DNA of 64,000 nucleotides from Proteus columbae (GCF_002777965.1 NZ_NGVR01000021.1:47690-111689); one strand, 5' to 3'; shown: positions 9,137 to 19,950, numbered from the stretch's first letter. Notes: a model not told the origin generated them from the letters alone. A program made the numbers and translations.

Positions 9137-10013
9137 TGTTTGTTACACCTGCCGTTACTACCGCTTCTGAGCTGAGATCACCAGAGTGTGTTGTTGTGTA
9201 CTATTTTGATGCTTATTTCCAGTTTATCACCCATTATCAGCCAGACCTTACCTGATTAAAAAACACAAACAGTTAACAATGTATTTTTCAAATTTTTAGA
9301 TTTATGACCACTTCTTTTATCTATTCTCACAAAAAAAAGAAATCGGCTCTATTTGGGGATTATTTCTCGATAAATTGTGTTTTTTTTATCCAAAAAAACA
9401 ACAGGGATTTAACATTAAATTTTATTTACGTTAATTTCGTTATAAATTCGATATGTTATAAAATAACCTAATAAAATTATTGCCATTATGTACTGATTAG
9501 TAATTATTAATGATCTTGCCTTTTGGAAGTCGTCTTATATCGATAGGTATTTAATTTTATAGCGGTTTTATGCTAAGGGAACTTCTTATTCCAAAAACGC
9601 ATATACTTATAACTATATGAAAAATGATAAGAAAAATAGGTTAATATTTGATTATAAAATAAACATTATCATGATGATTAAAAATTAATAACAAAAGAAG
9701 CATTGCTAAAGTGGTAATGAAAATAAGCTGAAATTAAATATATTAATGTAATCATTTCTTGTTTATGAAATGCAATTTTTAACATTATTGATGATGTAAT
9801 GTAAAGGTTGATAATATGAAAAAAAGAGTCATCATTATAATTAAAAAATATATTGAAACTTTTTTTTAATAATTTTTATTAGAAATTAAAAATAATGAAT
9901 TATTAATTTTGTATTATTTTAAATATATTGTCTTATAATTTGGTTGTTTTTTGTGTTTTCTGTAAGTGGCTGATTAGTCGTGGTTTAAATTCATGCTTCC
10001 CCTGCAATGTTTG

Positions 10014-10049
10014 GATAATGATAATTATTTCTATTTCCTTTATCATTAT
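10014..10049. promoter_or_regulatory. Paired Fur-like element upstream of hyb
   Basis: GATAATGATAAT at 10014 matches the first 12 bases of the Fur consensus (15 of 19 overall). The same ten bases recur inverted (TTATCATTAT, 10040-10049). It could bring iron control to the hydrogenase operon or to an unseen transcript. Confidence 0.4.
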
Positions 10050-10169
10050 TAAATAGAGTTTTAATAAATTTAAAATGACGGAATATATAAAAATTAGATA
10101 TTAAACCTTATATTGCTGAAACGTTTTTACTCACATAAAAGAATAATTTATTTTTTAATGAATTATCGC

Positions 10170-10183
10170 TTGATAATGATCAA
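10170..10183. promoter_or_regulatory. FNR box of the hyb operon promoter
   Basis: TTGAT-AATG-ATCAA is a perfect match to the FNR consensus. It is centred about 86 bases before the hybO start. A -10-like TGTTAA at 10202 would put the centre near -40, the class II activator position. This implies activation without oxygen, as known for hyb in E. coli. Confidence 0.85.
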
Positions 10184-10262
10184 GTCATTATTGTGTCGGA
10201 GTGTTAAAAAGGCGGTGTTTTAAAATTATTCCAATTAAAAATCATCATATCAGGAGAGATAT

Positions 10263-11387
10263 ATGGCCTTGGGGAATAATGTTTTTTCCCATCATGGTAT
10301 TAACCGACGCGATTTTATGAAATTGTGTGCTGCATTGTCAGCTACCATGGGATTAAGCGGCAAAGCTGCCGCAGAAATGTCAGAAGCAATGGCGTCATCT
10401 GAGCGCCCACCTGTTATCTGGATTGGTGCTCAGGAATGTACTGGGTGTACGGAGTCTTTATTACGAGCAACTCACCCGACTCTGGAAAACCTTGTGCTTG
10501 ATGTTATCGCACTCGAATACCACGAAGTGCTTTCTTCTGCTTTTGGTGAGCAAGCTGAAGAAAATAAACACAATGCGATGGAGAAATACAAAGGTAAGTA
10601 CGTCCTCGTTGTTGACGGTTCAATCCCAGACAAAGATGGCGGTGTTTACTGTATGGTTGCAGGAAAACCAATTCTTGAGCATATCAAAGAAGCCGCTGAA
10701 GGGGCTGCTGCGATTATTGCTATTGGTTCATGTTCTGCATGGGGTGGTGTACCTGCTACTGGGGGTAACCCAACAGGTGCTAAATCACTGGAAGCGATTT
10801 TACCGGGTAAAACCGTTATCAATATTCCAGGATGTCCACCAAACCCACATAACTTCTTAGCTACTGTTGCACATATTATTACTTTCAACAAATTGCCTAA
10901 GTTAGATAGCAAAAACAGACCGCTTTTTGCTTATGAGCGTTTAATTCACGAAAACTGTGAACGTCGCCCTCATTTTGATGCGGGTCGTTTTGCTAAAGAA
11001 TTTGGTGATGAAGGTCATCGTCAAGGCTGGTGTTTATACCATTTAGGCTGTAAAGGCCCTGAAACTTATGGTAACTGCCCAACATTAGAATTCTGCGATG
11101 TCGGTGGTGGGATTTGGCCAGTCGGTATCGGTCACCCTTGCTATGGTTGTAACGAAGAAGGTATCGGCTTTACTAAAGGTATTTTCCAATTAGCGAACGT
11201 TTATCAGCCAACACCAAAAGCACAAGTGCCTGATGTTAATGCAAAAGAAGGTGGTGGTGTCTCTTATGGTGCTGCTGGCTTACTGGGTGCTGTCGTGGGT
11301 GCAGTTGCGGGTGTCAGTGTGATGGCTGTGCGTCAATTAGGCCGTGACAAGAATGCCACAGGAGCCTCACAGGAGGATAAACGGTGA
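10263..11387 (+). CDS. hybO: [NiFe]-hydrogenase 2 small subunit HybO
   Basis: 374 residues. A twin-arginine signal (NRRDFMKL, Arg15-Arg16) sends the folded small/large dimer through Tat. Cysteines for three Fe-S clusters are visible, beginning [10 protein letters not shown] (Cys59, Cys62), then [31 protein letters not shown] and [14 protein letters not shown]. The C-terminus has a glycine/alanine-rich hydrophobic helix (about 330-355) that anchors the enzyme on the periplasmic face of the inner membrane. It passes electrons from H2 to HybA/HybB and the quinone pool. A GGAG site precedes the ATG. It is the first gene of the operon and overlaps hybA by four bases. Confidence 0.96.
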   Translation: MALGNNVFSHHGINRRDFMKLCAALSATMGLSGKAAAEMSEAMASSERPPVIWIGAQECTGCTESLLRATHPTLENLVLDVIALEYHEVLSSAFGEQAEENKHNAMEKYKGKYVLVVDGSIPDKDGGVYCMVAGKPILEHIKEAAEGAAAIIAIGSCSAWGGVPATGGNPTGAKSLEAILPGKTVINIPGCPPNPHNFLATVAHIITFNKLPKLDSKNRPLFAYERLIHENCERRPHFDAGRFAKEFGDEGHRQGWCLYHLGCKGPETYGNCPTLEFCDVGGGIWPVGIGHPCYGCNEEGIGFTKGIFQLANVYQPTPKAQVPDVNAKEGGGVSYGAAGLLGAVVGAVAGVSVMAVRQLGRDKNATGASQEDKR

Positions 11388-12397
11388 ATAGGCGTCATTT
11401 CTTTAAGCTGGCATCAGGTGGGGTTCTCCTTGCGGGAATGGCTCCCACTGCGAGTCATGCTGCGGCGCAGAACCGTCCCCCAATTCCTGGGTCTCTCGGT
11501 ATGCTCTACGACTCTACACTGTGTGTAGGCTGTCAAGCATGTGTCACAAAATGTCAGGAAATTAATCACCCGGAGCCAATGGAGCGTGGTGATACTTACG
11601 CTAATGGTGATCCGATTTGGTCAAACAATGACAAATTAAGTCCTTACACAAATAACATTATTCAAATTTGGCGTGATGGTACTGGTGAAAATAAAGACCA
11701 ACTGGAAAACGGTTATGCCTTTATTAAGAAACAATGTATGCATTGTGTTGATGCAAACTGCGTTTCTGTTTGTCCTGTTTCTGCGTTAACCAAAGATCCA
11801 AAAACCGGTATTGTCCATTATCATGCGGATATCTGTACAGGTTGTCGTTACTGTATGGTGGGATGCCCTTATAACATTCCAAAATACGATTATGATGATC
11901 CATTTGGTAAGCTCTATAAATGTGAGCTTTGTAACCAAAAAGGGGTTGAGCGCTTAGATAAAGGTTTATTACCAGGCTGTGTTGAAGTTTGTCCTACTGG
12001 TGCAGTTATTTTCGGTACACGCGAAGAGTTGTTGGAAGAAGCCAAACGTCGTTTAGCGAAAAAAGCGGGTGAAGAGTATCATTACCCACGTCAAACCATT
12101 AGTGGTGGCGATACTTATCTACATAAAATTCCTGAATATCAAGATCATATCTATGGTGAGTTTGAAGGTGGCGGTACGCAGGTCATGGTACTTTCTGCTG
12201 TTCCTTTCGACAACTTAGGAATGCCAGAAGTGGCACCATTATCAACGGGTGCACGTTCTGAACATATTCAACATACGCTGTACAAAGGCATGGTATTACC
12301 AATAGCAGCCCTTGCAGGGATCACCTATTTGGTTAACCGTAATAGTAAAAAACAAGAGCAGGAACACCACAAGGAGGATAACGATGTCGAGTCATGA
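11384..12397 (+). CDS. hybA: Hydrogenase 2 Fe-S electron-transfer protein HybA
   Basis: 337 residues with a Tat-type signal ([13 protein letters not shown]). Four ferredoxin-type cysteine clusters are seen: [37 protein letters not shown], and CELCNQKG followed by CVEVCP. This is the DmsB/HybA fold with [4Fe-4S] clusters linking HybO to the membrane protein HybB. A hydrophobic segment near the C-terminus ([13 protein letters not shown]) should anchor it. Its 3' end overlaps the hybB start by 14 bases. Confidence 0.95.
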   Translation: MNRRHFFKLASGGVLLAGMAPTASHAAAQNRPPIPGSLGMLYDSTLCVGCQACVTKCQEINHPEPMERGDTYANGDPIWSNNDKLSPYTNNIIQIWRDGTGENKDQLENGYAFIKKQCMHCVDANCVSVCPVSALTKDPKTGIVHYHADICTGCRYCMVGCPYNIPKYDYDDPFGKLYKCELCNQKGVERLDKGLLPGCVEVCPTGAVIFGTREELLEEAKRRLAKKAGEEYHYPRQTISGGDTYLHKIPEYQDHIYGEFEGGGTQVMVLSAVPFDNLGMPEVAPLSTGARSEHIQHTLYKGMVLPIAALAGITYLVNRNSKKQEQEHHKEDNDVES

Positions 12398-13565
12398 TCC
12401 TCGTCCACTTGGCGGTAAGTTATTTACTCTAGCAGTAAGAGTATTTTTACCGCTTGCTGTGCTCGGTTTTATTCTTATTGGTAAGCGTTTGGTATTAGGT
12501 CTGGGCGATGTCTCTGATCTGAATGGGGGATATCCTTGGGGTATTTGGATTGCCTTTGACTTATTGATAGGAACAGGCTTTGCATGTGGTGGTTGGGCAC
12601 TTGCATGGGCTGTTTATGTCTTTAATAAAGGGGAATTTCACCCATTAGTGCGCCCTGCATTGTTAGCGAGCTTGTTCGGCTATTCATTAGGTGGTTTATC
12701 TATCGCCATTGATATCGGTCGTTATTGGAACATGCCTCACTTCTTTATGCCGCAATACTTTAACGTTAACTCAGTGTTGTTTGAAACAGCGACCTGTATG
12801 ACCATCTATATTATGGTGATGGCATTAGAATTCTTACCTGCGTTATTAGAACGTTTAGGTTGGAAAGTGTCGTTGAAACGTCTTAATAAAGCGATGTTCT
12901 TTATTATTGGTCTTGGTGCTTTACTGCCAACCATGCACCAATCTTCAATGGGATCATTAATGATTTCAGCGGGTTGGAAAGTGCATCCATTGTGGCAATC
13001 TTATGAGATGTTACCTGTTTTTTCTCTGTTAACTGCGTTTCTCCTTGGTTTCACTATCGTTATTTTTGAAGGTTCGCTGTTAAAGGCAAGCCGCACCATG
13101 AACGATGATGAAACACCGCTATTTACCAAGTTAACTAAAGTGATCGAAGTGTTATTGATTGCTTTCTTGGTATGTCGCTGGGGCGAAATTATTTGGAACG
13201 GTAAACTGAGTTATATCGGAAATGGGGATATGTTCTCGTGGTTATTCATTGCTGAAAGTGCATTATTGTTACTTCCTCTTATTTTGATGCATTTAAATAA
13301 TAACCGCCGTAGTCCAAAAATGTTGTTTGTCTGTGCTGTATTTATCTTAATTGGCGCAGCAATGTGGCGTATGAACTACTCTTTAGTTGCTTACAATCCA
13401 GGCAATGGTTACCACTATTTCCCAACAGCAAGTGAATTGCTGATTTCTATTGGTTTTGTTGCATTTGAAGTAACTGCTTACATTCTTATTATCCGTTTAC
13501 TGCCGGTTTTACCTGCACAAACAGACTCAAATATACAATTAAAAAAGGCTGAGGTTAAATCATGA
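12384..13565 (+). CDS. hybB: Hydrogenase 2 integral membrane subunit HybB
   Basis: A NrfD/PsrC-family membrane protein with about ten hydrophobic helices that hands electrons from HybA to menaquinone and makes the enzyme proton-motive. Highly conserved stretches are [16 protein letters not shown] and [19 protein letters not shown]. The frame is open upstream to 12312, but the ATG at 12384 is chosen: AAGGAGG lies six bases before it and the product (393 aa, starting [12 protein letters not shown]) matches the family. It overlaps hybA and hybC. Confidence 0.95.
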   Translation: MSSHDPRPLGGKLFTLAVRVFLPLAVLGFILIGKRLVLGLGDVSDLNGGYPWGIWIAFDLLIGTGFACGGWALAWAVYVFNKGEFHPLVRPALLASLFGYSLGGLSIAIDIGRYWNMPHFFMPQYFNVNSVLFETATCMTIYIMVMALEFLPALLERLGWKVSLKRLNKAMFFIIGLGALLPTMHQSSMGSLMISAGWKVHPLWQSYEMLPVFSLLTAFLLGFTIVIFEGSLLKASRTMNDDETPLFTKLTKVIEVLLIAFLVCRWGEIIWNGKLSYIGNGDMFSWLFIAESALLLLPLILMHLNNNRRSPKMLFVCAVFILIGAAMWRMNYSLVAYNPGNGYHYFPTASELLISIGFVAFEVTAYILIIRLLPVLPAQTDSNIQLKKAEVKS

Positions 13566-15265
13566 GCCAACGCATTACTATTGATCCTATTACCCGTATT
13601 GAAGGGCATTTACGCGTCGATTGTGAAATTGATAACGGAAAAGTTGTTAAGGCTTGGTCTTCCGGTACCATGTGGCGCGGAATGGAGGAGATCCTAAAAG
13701 GAAGCGATCCTCGTGATGCATGGATTATCGTGCAACGTATTTGTGGGGTTTGTACGACAGTTCACGCAATTGCCTCAGTACGTGCTGTTGAAGATGCCTT
13801 AGGTATGGATATTCCTGTCAATGCGCAGTATATCCGTAACATTATTTTGGCTTCTCATATTCTTCATGACCATATCGTCCACTTCTATCAGCTTTCTGCG
13901 ATGGACTGGGTTGATATTACTTCAGCGTTACAAGCTGATCCTGAAAAAGCGTCAGCGATGTTAAAAGGCGTTTCTCAGTGGCAATTGAACTCTGCTGAAG
14001 AGTTCAGAAAAGTTCAGAAGAAAATTCAAGGTCTGGTTGACAGCGGTCAGTTAGGTATTTTCGCTAATGGCTACTGGGGTCACTCAGCCATGAAATTACC
14101 ACCAGAAGTTAACCTGATTGCTGTTGCTCACTATCTGCAAGCACTTGAATGTCAGCGTGATGCCAACCGTATCGTTGCGGTTCTGGGGGGTAAAACACCA
14201 CACATTCAAAACTTGGCTGTAGGTGGTGTTGCTAACCCAATTAACCTTGATGCACCAAGTGTTCTTAACTTAGAACGTCTAATGTATGTGAAGCACTTTA
14301 TCGATAATCTTGGCGATTTTATTGAACAAGTTTATAAAGTCGATACTGCGATTTTTGCTGCTTATTATCCAGAGTGGTTAAAAATTGGGAAAGGCGCGAA
14401 CTACTATTTATCTGTACCTGAATTACCTATTAACGGTAATAACACTGAGTTTTTATTGTCTGGTGGTTATATGGAAGGCGTTGATTTCTCAACGTATCGT
14501 CCAATTAAAGACTGGAAAGATGAAAACCTGAAAGACGGTATTGAAGAAAGTGGTAAACACGCATGGTATGAAGATGATGAACCATTAAAACCATGGGAAG
14601 GTTTGACCCGACCTAAATATACAGGTTGGGATGAGAACGAAAAATACTCATGGGTTAAGTCACCAACATTCTATGGTAAACCTGTTGAAGTGGGTACATT
14701 AGCATGGTTAGTGTGTGGTTTAGCAGGTAAGCATGAAGGTACTGTTAAACACTATAACGAAATTAATGGAATCTATACTAAATTAACAGGTGAAACACTG
14801 GTTAATGAGCAGTTAGAGTCAACTTGGGGACGCATTATTGGACGTACTGTTCATGCTTGCGTATTACAAGATTCTCTGAACTTCTTATGGCAATCACTGG
14901 TTGATAATATTGGTCGTGGCGACACGGCTGCCTTTATTAAACCTGAGTTTGAACCAGGTAAAGAATACCGTGGCGTGGGCTTTGAAGAAGCTTCTCGCGG
15001 TATGTTATCTCACTGGATCGTGTTTAAAGACGGTAAAATCACTAACTATCAGGCGGTTGTTCCATCAACATGGAATGCGGGTCCTCGTAACTTTAATGAT
15101 GAACCGGGTCCTTATGAGCTATCACTTGTTGGTACACCTGTTGCTGATCCGAAAAAACCATTAGAAGTGGTAAGAACAATCCACTCCTTTGACCCATGTA
15201 TGGCGTGTGCTGTGCATATGGTTGATTTAACAGGTAAAGAACTAAGTAAGGTGAAGGTATTATAA
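13562..15265 (+). CDS. hybC: [NiFe]-hydrogenase 2 large subunit HybC
   Basis: 567 residues; binds the NiFe(CN)2CO site where H2 is split. The N-terminal ligand motif RICGVCTTVHA (Cys61, Cys64) and C-terminal DPCMACAVH (Cys546, Cys549) supply the four cysteines. The 15-residue tail after His552 is the extension HybD removes once nickel is in place. It lacks its own export signal and travels with HybO. It starts in an ATGA overlap with hybB and ends TAATG with hybD. Confidence 0.97.
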   Translation: MSQRITIDPITRIEGHLRVDCEIDNGKVVKAWSSGTMWRGMEEILKGSDPRDAWIIVQRICGVCTTVHAIASVRAVEDALGMDIPVNAQYIRNIILASHILHDHIVHFYQLSAMDWVDITSALQADPEKASAMLKGVSQWQLNSAEEFRKVQKKIQGLVDSGQLGIFANGYWGHSAMKLPPEVNLIAVAHYLQALECQRDANRIVAVLGGKTPHIQNLAVGGVANPINLDAPSVLNLERLMYVKHFIDNLGDFIEQVYKVDTAIFAAYYPEWLKIGKGANYYLSVPELPINGNNTEFLLSGGYMEGVDFSTYRPIKDWKDENLKDGIEESGKHAWYEDDEPLKPWEGLTRPKYTGWDENEKYSWVKSPTFYGKPVEVGTLAWLVCGLAGKHEGTVKHYNEINGIYTKLTGETLVNEQLESTWGRIIGRTVHACVLQDSLNFLWQSLVDNIGRGDTAAFIKPEFEPGKEYRGVGFEEASRGMLSHWIVFKDGKITNYQAVVPSTWNAGPRNFNDEPGPYELSLVGTPVADPKKPLEVVRTIHSFDPCMACAVHMVDLTGKELSKVKVL

Positions 15266-15753
15266 TGCGAACTCTCGTCTTAGGTATTGGTAATTTATTA
15301 CTAAGCGATGAAGGCATTGGTGTTCGTATAGTAGAAGCGCTCGAAGAGCGCTTCTCTTTACCAGAGAACGTCGATGTTATTGATGGTGGCACATCTGGCA
15401 TGGAAATTTTGCAAGATATCGCCGCCAGAGATCTCCTGATTGTTGCCGATGCGGTAAGAAGCAATCATGAGCCGGGCAGTATTTTTGTGTTACATGATGA
15501 TGATGTTCCCGCACTTTTCACGCAGAAGATCTCACCTCATCAGCTAGGTTTATCTGATGTATTAATGGCACTGCGCATGACAGATGAATTTCCTCGTAAA
15601 CTCATTTTAGTCGGCATCGAGCCTGCATCATTAGAACCTAGCATGTCGCTGTCTGAAATTGGTCAAAAATCAATGGAAGTTGCATTAGAACATGTCGTCA
15701 ATATTTTGCGTGAATATGGCATTCCTGTCACACCCAAAGAGGTAACAGCATGA
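15265..15753 (+). CDS. hybD: HybD, hydrogenase 2 maturation endopeptidase
   Basis: 162 residues; nickel-checking protease of the HycI/HybD family that cuts the HybC tail after its final motif histidine. The glycine-rich start (VLGIGNLLLSDEGIGVR), the acidic nickel-contact residues (Glu in SDEGIG, Asp in IVADAV) and a conserved His (SPHQLGLSD) are present. It overlaps hybC by one base. Confidence 0.95.
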   Translation: MRTLVLGIGNLLLSDEGIGVRIVEALEERFSLPENVDVIDGGTSGMEILQDIAARDLLIVADAVRSNHEPGSIFVLHDDDVPALFTQKISPHQLGLSDVLMALRMTDEFPRKLILVGIEPASLEPSMSLSEIGQKSMEVALEHVVNILREYGIPVTPKEVTA

Positions 15754-16244
15754 GTGAAATAAGCTGGGATATCGTAGGATACGATGAACCGCCTGTTGAG
15801 CAACTTGAAGCACGTTTTAGCGAAATTGCTGAAAAAGAGATGAAAGGGCTTCCTTTTTATCGCGAAGGTGTTCCTGTAAAAGCAGGAGGCTTTACCTTAT
15901 TTGAAAATCAGTGGATTGGGGCTGTTCTAACACCTTGGATGCTAGAGCTTGTCGTTTTTCCGGGGCCGTCACAAGAATGGCCACATCGAAAAGTAGGTGA
16001 TCGCATTGGGTTAGAATTGCCTTGTGGTCAGATTAAGTTTGTTGTGGGTGAGCTTGCAGGTGATATGCAATATCTCGCGTGTTCATTAATGTCGCCACTT
16101 GATAGACACCTTTCAGGTGAACATGCTGTTGAGTTGGTGGAAAATAGTGTAAAAATGGCACTTTCTCTTCCTGTTCAGACACAATCCGTAGCAGAAGTTG
16201 ATTTAAGTCGTCGTTCTCTCTTCCGTGGTCAGTTAAGATCATAG
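15750..16244 (+). CDS. hybE: HybE, hydrogenase 2 assembly chaperone
   Basis: 164 residues with the [NiFe]-hydrogenase assembly-chaperone fold (FTLFENQWIGAVLTPWMLELVVFPGP). In E. coli HybE binds the HybO Tat signal and stops premature export. It starts in the ATGA at the end of hybD, and 62 bases separate it from hypB. Confidence 0.93.
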   Translation: MSEISWDIVGYDEPPVEQLEARFSEIAEKEMKGLPFYREGVPVKAGGFTLFENQWIGAVLTPWMLELVVFPGPSQEWPHRKVGDRIGLELPCGQIKFVVGELAGDMQYLACSLMSPLDRHLSGEHAVELVENSVKMALSLPVQTQSVAEVDLSRRSLFRGQLRS

Positions 16245-16306
16245 TGTAGAAATTTTACGCGACACAGAGTCACATTCTTCTTATTGAATAGTACAGGAGT
16301 CAGAAT

Positions 16307-17554
16307 ATGTGTAGCACTTGCGGTTGTGGCGAAGGCAATGTCAGAATTGAAGGCGTAGAGCCTCATTCACATGAGCACCACCATCATCACTCTCATGACC
16401 ATGATCATCACGACCACGGTCATCATCATGATCACGGCCATCATGGGCATGATCACCATCATGAACACAATGCTACTCCAGCGAATACTGTTCATAAATA
16501 CATTGATAAGTCTGAACAAAAGCATAAGCATAACTACGAAACACATGGTCAGCCTATCATTGTTCATCACCACTATTACCATAACAGTGGCGATGTTCAT
16601 CTCCATTTTCATAACGATGCACAGCTAAACGAAACTCCTGTTTTCCATGAACATCATCATGGACATGACGATCATCATGAGCATGATCATTCACACAATC
16701 ATGACCATTCTCACAGTCACGACCACGACCATGCTCATGATCATAGCCATGAGCATTCACATCATCATTCTCACAGCCACGATCACGATCATGCACATGG
16801 TCATGACCATGATCACGAAGAGCAATTTAGCCCTGTGATTGAAAATCAGAATATGCATTATGGCCAAGGTGAAGCAGGAACACATGCTCCCGGTATTAGC
16901 CAAAAGCGTATGCTGAAAATTGAAATGGACGTGTTGGATAAAAATAACCGTATTGCCGTTCATAACCGCGAACATTTTGAACAGCAAAATGTGCTGGCAT
17001 TGAATTTAGTTTCAAGCCCTGGTTCTGGTAAAACAACACTGTTAACACAAACATTAAAACAGTTAGCCCAACGTGTGCCTTGCGCTGTGATCGAAGGGGA
17101 TCAGCAAACCACTAATGATGCGGATCGTATCCGTGAAACAGGTGTGCCAGCTATCCAAGTGAATACAGGTAAAGGCTGTCACCTTGATGCACAAATGGTG
17201 CATGATGCGACACATCAATTAGGCTTACAAGATAACAGTGTTCTCTTTATTGAAAACGTGGGTAACTTAGTTTGCCCTGCCAGTTTTGATCTGGGTGAAA
17301 AGCATAAAGTTGCTATTCTTTCTGTCACTGAAGGTGAAGATAAGCCACTGAAATATCCGCATATGTTTGCTGCGGCTGATTTAATGATTATCAACAAAAT
17401 TGATTTGGTGCCACATCTGAATATTGATGTTCAAGCCTGCATTGAATCCGCTCGCCGTGTTAACCCAAATATCGAAATCATTGCGTTATCAGCAACAACG
17501 GGTGAAGGCATGGAAGAGTGGTTAGCTTGGTTGGAGAGTCGTTTATGTGTTTAG
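16307..17554 (+). CDS. hypB: HypB, nickel-insertion GTPase with very large histidine-rich domain
   Basis: 415 residues (E. coli HypB about 290). The N-terminal nickel motif [10 protein letters not shown] is followed by residues 20-170, in which I count 65 histidines. They fall in two dense blocks of [10 protein letters not shown] repeats, joined by a less regular spacer (about 55-110). The GTPase domain follows: P-loop SSPGSGKTT (236-244), [13 protein letters not shown], the metal-site [24 protein letters not shown], and INKIDLVP. It delivers nickel to HybC; the His-rich part should store nickel as in rhizobial HypB. No hybF/hypA, its usual partner, is found in the operon. Confidence 0.95.
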   Translation: MCSTCGCGEGNVRIEGVEPHSHEHHHHHSHDHDHHDHGHHHDHGHHGHDHHHEHNATPANTVHKYIDKSEQKHKHNYETHGQPIIVHHHYYHNSGDVHLHFHNDAQLNETPVFHEHHHGHDDHHEHDHSHNHDHSHSHDHDHAHDHSHEHSHHHSHSHDHDHAHGHDHDHEEQFSPVIENQNMHYGQGEAGTHAPGISQKRMLKIEMDVLDKNNRIAVHNREHFEQQNVLALNLVSSPGSGKTTLLTQTLKQLAQRVPCAVIEGDQQTTNDADRIRETGVPAIQVNTGKGCHLDAQMVHDATHQLGLQDNSVLFIENVGNLVCPASFDLGEKHKVAILSVTEGEDKPLKYPHMFAAADLMIINKIDLVPHLNIDVQACIESARRVNPNIEIIALSATTGEGMEEWLAWLESRLCV

Positions 17555-17811
17555 GTGTTCCAGCTAAGATTGTTGAGGTGGGTGAAGACGTCCACCAGAT
17601 CGCTTATGCCGAAGTCAGTGGCGTCAAACGTGCTGTTAATATTTCGATGGTATGTGAAGGCGAACCGAGTGAATTATTAGGCAAATGGGTACTTATTCAT
17701 GTGGGATTTGCCATGAGTATTCTTGATGAGCAAGAAGCACAAGATACTCTTGATGCATTACAGCATGTATATGGTGTGACTCTCGAAGAGGCTGATGATG
17801 CAGTACGTTGA
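17545..17811 (+). CDS. hybG: HypC-family maturation chaperone HybG
   Basis: 88 residues starting [13 protein letters not shown], whose N-terminal Cys (after Met removal) is the functional ligand. It carries Fe(CN)2CO with HypD and delivers it to the large subunit. Similarity through [14 protein letters not shown] and the position in a hyb operon favour HybG over HypC. The frame is open upstream to 17518, but the ATG at 17545 is required for the conserved N-terminus. It overlaps hypB by ten bases; TTGGAGAG in hypB is the ribosome site. Confidence 0.94.
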   Translation: MCLGVPAKIVEVGEDVHQIAYAEVSGVKRAVNISMVCEGEPSELLGKWVLIHVGFAMSILDEQEAQDTLDALQHVYGVTLEEADDAVR

Positions 17812-18934
17812 TGAATTTCGTGATCCCGAACTTGCGAAAGCCTTACTAGCCCAAATTCGTGAAACTATTTCACAATGGCCTCATCCTATTAAACGCCCAT
17901 TACAAATTATGGAAGTGTGTGGTGGGCATACTCATGCCATTTTTAAATTTGGTCTAGATCGCTTATTACCCGAAGAAATTGAATTTGTTCATGGGCCGGG
18001 TTGTCCTGTTTGCGTATTACCAATGGGGCGAATTGATGCATGTTTAGAAATCGCAGCTCGTCCTGATGTAATTTTCTGTACTTTTGGTGATGCAATGCGT
18101 GTACCAGGTCGTAATGGCTCAATGCTTGATGCGCGTCGTCGTGGCAGTGATATTCGTATTGTTTATTCACCGCTCGATTCACTTAAAATTGCACAAGATA
18201 ACCCAGATAAACAAGTTGTCTTCTTTGGTTTAGGTTTTGAAACTACGATGCCAAGTACCGCAATGACGCTACAACAAGCGAAATTGCGCGGACTTAAAAA
18301 CTTCTCTCTGTTTTGTCAGCATATTACTATCGTGCCTACTTTGCGTTGCCTATTAGAACAAGATGATGTTCGCATTGATGGCTTTATTGCACCGGGGCAT
18401 GTGAGTATGGTGATTGGCTGTACGCCATATCAACCGCTATGTGACGAATTTGAAAAGCCTTTTGTGGTGACAGGATTTGAACCATTAGACTTATTGCAAG
18501 CTATACTGATGGTCATTAAACAACTTAAAGCAAAAGCAGAAAATACAGATTATGTTTTAAGTATTGAAAACCAATATAGTCGCATTGTACCGAATGAAGG
18601 TAATAAGTTGGCTCAAAAAGCACTTAGCGAAGTGTTTATGTTAAAAGAAACCAGTGAATGGCGTGGATTGGGTGAGATCCCAATGTCAGGTATTCAATTA
18701 ACACCTGCTTATTCTGAGTTTGATGCTGAATTGCGTTTTACTCCCGCACCGCAGAAAGTGGCAGATAATCCACAATCTCGCTGTGGCGATGTATTAACAG
18801 GACGATGCAAACCTTCTGATTGCCCACTCTTTGGTAAAAGTTGTACACCAGAAACGGCATTGGGAGCTTTGATGGTATCATCTGAAGGTGCATGTGCGGC
18901 TTATTATCAGTATCGCCGTGAAGGTAATATATGA
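17798..18934 (+). CDS. hypD: HypD, Fe-S scaffold for hydrogenase Fe(CN)2CO assembly
   Basis: About 378 residues. The signature blocks are [58 protein letters not shown], and the C-terminal cluster cysteines in [19 protein letters not shown]. With HybG it assembles the cyanide/CO-ligated iron. Two ATG codons occur in tandem (17795, 17798); the second has better spacing to GAAGAGG and matches the family start (MxxVDEF). It overlaps the end of hybG by 14 bases. Confidence 0.95.
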   Translation: MQYVDEFRDPELAKALLAQIRETISQWPHPIKRPLQIMEVCGGHTHAIFKFGLDRLLPEEIEFVHGPGCPVCVLPMGRIDACLEIAARPDVIFCTFGDAMRVPGRNGSMLDARRRGSDIRIVYSPLDSLKIAQDNPDKQVVFFGLGFETTMPSTAMTLQQAKLRGLKNFSLFCQHITIVPTLRCLLEQDDVRIDGFIAPGHVSMVIGCTPYQPLCDEFEKPFVVTGFEPLDLLQAILMVIKQLKAKAENTDYVLSIENQYSRIVPNEGNKLAQKALSEVFMLKETSEWRGLGEIPMSGIQLTPAYSEFDAELRFTPAPQKVADNPQSRCGDVLTGRCKPSDCPLFGKSCTPETALGALMVSSEGACAAYYQYRREGNI

Positions 18935-19950
18935 AACAACCTGATGAAATCACCTTAGCCCAAGGAAATGGTGGGCAAGGTATGCAACAACTTATCGAAG
19001 GACTGTTTTTAAAAGCGTTCGATAATCCATTATTAAATGAAAAAGAAGACCAAGCACGGATCGCGTTAAATGAATTAACCACTCTTGGCGATCGTCTTGC
19101 TTTTAGTACAGATAGCTATGTTATCGATCCCATTATTTTCCCCGGCGGAAATATTGGTAAATTATCGGTCTGCGGTACGGCTAACGATCTTTCTGTGGGT
19201 GGTGCGGTTCCTCGTTACCTTTCATGTGGTTTTATTCTTGAAGAAGGGCTTCCTTTTGAAACCCTCGAAACCCTTGTCATGGCGATGGCGAAAGCAGCCG
19301 CACAAGCAGGAATACAAATTGTTACGGGGGATACTAAAGTTGTTCCTCGAGGTGCTGCGGATAAGATTTTTATTAACACCGCGGGTATTGGTGTGATCCC
19401 AACCAAAATTCATTGGGCGGCATCGAATATCAAAGCCGGCGATAAGATCTTAGTCAGCGGTACTATTGGCGATCACGGTGCAACAATCCTGAACCTTCGT
19501 GAAAATTTAGGATTAGAAGCAGATCTACAAAGTGACTGCGCTGTTCTTGAGCCAATGATCGCACCTTTACGTCAAATTAAAGGTATTCGCGCATTACGTG
19601 ATGCAACACGAGGCGGAGTGACTGCAATTTTACATGAATTTGCACAAGCCAGTGGTTGTGGCATGAACATACATGAAAGCAAATTACCCATGAAACAAGC
19701 TGTTCGTGGTGTATGTGAATTATTAGGTCTTGAAGCACTGAATTTTGCTAACGAAGGAAAAATTGTTTTAGTGGTATCACCAGAAGCGGAAGCACAAGTG
19801 CTTGAAGCATTACATCAACATGCTTTAGGGAAAGAAGCTTGTACAATTGGTGAAGTTACAGAAGATAATTATATTCGTTTAACGGGGATTTTCGGTACTA
19901 GCCGTATCCTCGACCTACCTTATAACGAGCCATTACCTCGTATCTGCTAA
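18931..19950 (+). CDS. hypE: HypE, cyanide-ligand synthesis protein
   Basis: 339 residues, PurM/AIR-synthetase fold. It dehydrates the thiocarbamoylated C-terminal cysteine to thiocyanate, and the protein ends in the required PRIC with Cys last. Other marks are LAQGNGGQGM, STDSYVIDPI, CGTANDLSVGGA and RDATRGGVTAILHEFA. It overlaps hypD by four bases and is the last gene of the hydrogenase operon. hypF, which supplies the carbamoyl group, is not in the window. Confidence 0.96.
   Translation: MKQPDEITLAQGNGGQGMQQLIEGLFLKAFDNPLLNEKEDQARIALNELTTLGDRLAFSTDSYVIDPIIFPGGNIGKLSVCGTANDLSVGGAVPRYLSCGFILEEGLPFETLETLVMAMAKAAAQAGIQIVTGDTKVVPRGAADKIFINTAGIGVIPTKIHWAASNIKAGDKILVSGTIGDHGATILNLRENLGLEADLQSDCAVLEPMIAPLRQIKGIRALRDATRGGVTAILHEFAQASGCGMNIHESKLPMKQAVRGVCELLGLEALNFANEGKIVLVVSPEAEAQVLEALHQHALGKEACTIGEVTEDNYIRLTGIFGTSRILDLPYNEPLPRIC

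Larger units (their letters stand above)
8473..10262. other. 1.8 kb AT-rich region between exbD and hybO without a convincing gene
   Basis: No open frame with a plausible start and composition was found. It contains a candidate small RNA (8853-9136), a paired Fur-like element (10014-10049) and the FNR box of the hyb promoter. The remainder (9150-10010) is very AT-rich. In E. coli several unrelated genes lie between exbD and hybO, so this may be the scar of lost genes. Confidence 0.6.

Noticed and set aside
9816..9869. 17-codon open frame (MKKRVIIIIKKYIETFF) with AAAGG before it
   Set aside because: Too short and too AT-biased to separate from chance; no conserved neighbour to lead into.
10423..10912. 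Open frames on both strands inside hybO
   Set aside because: Shadows of hybO, which has clear Fe-S and Tat motifs in its own frame.
16367..16987. Several open frames on both strands across the His-rich part of hypB
   Set aside because: They arise from the CAT/CAC/GAC repeat codons of hypB, have no family resemblance and no ribosome sites.
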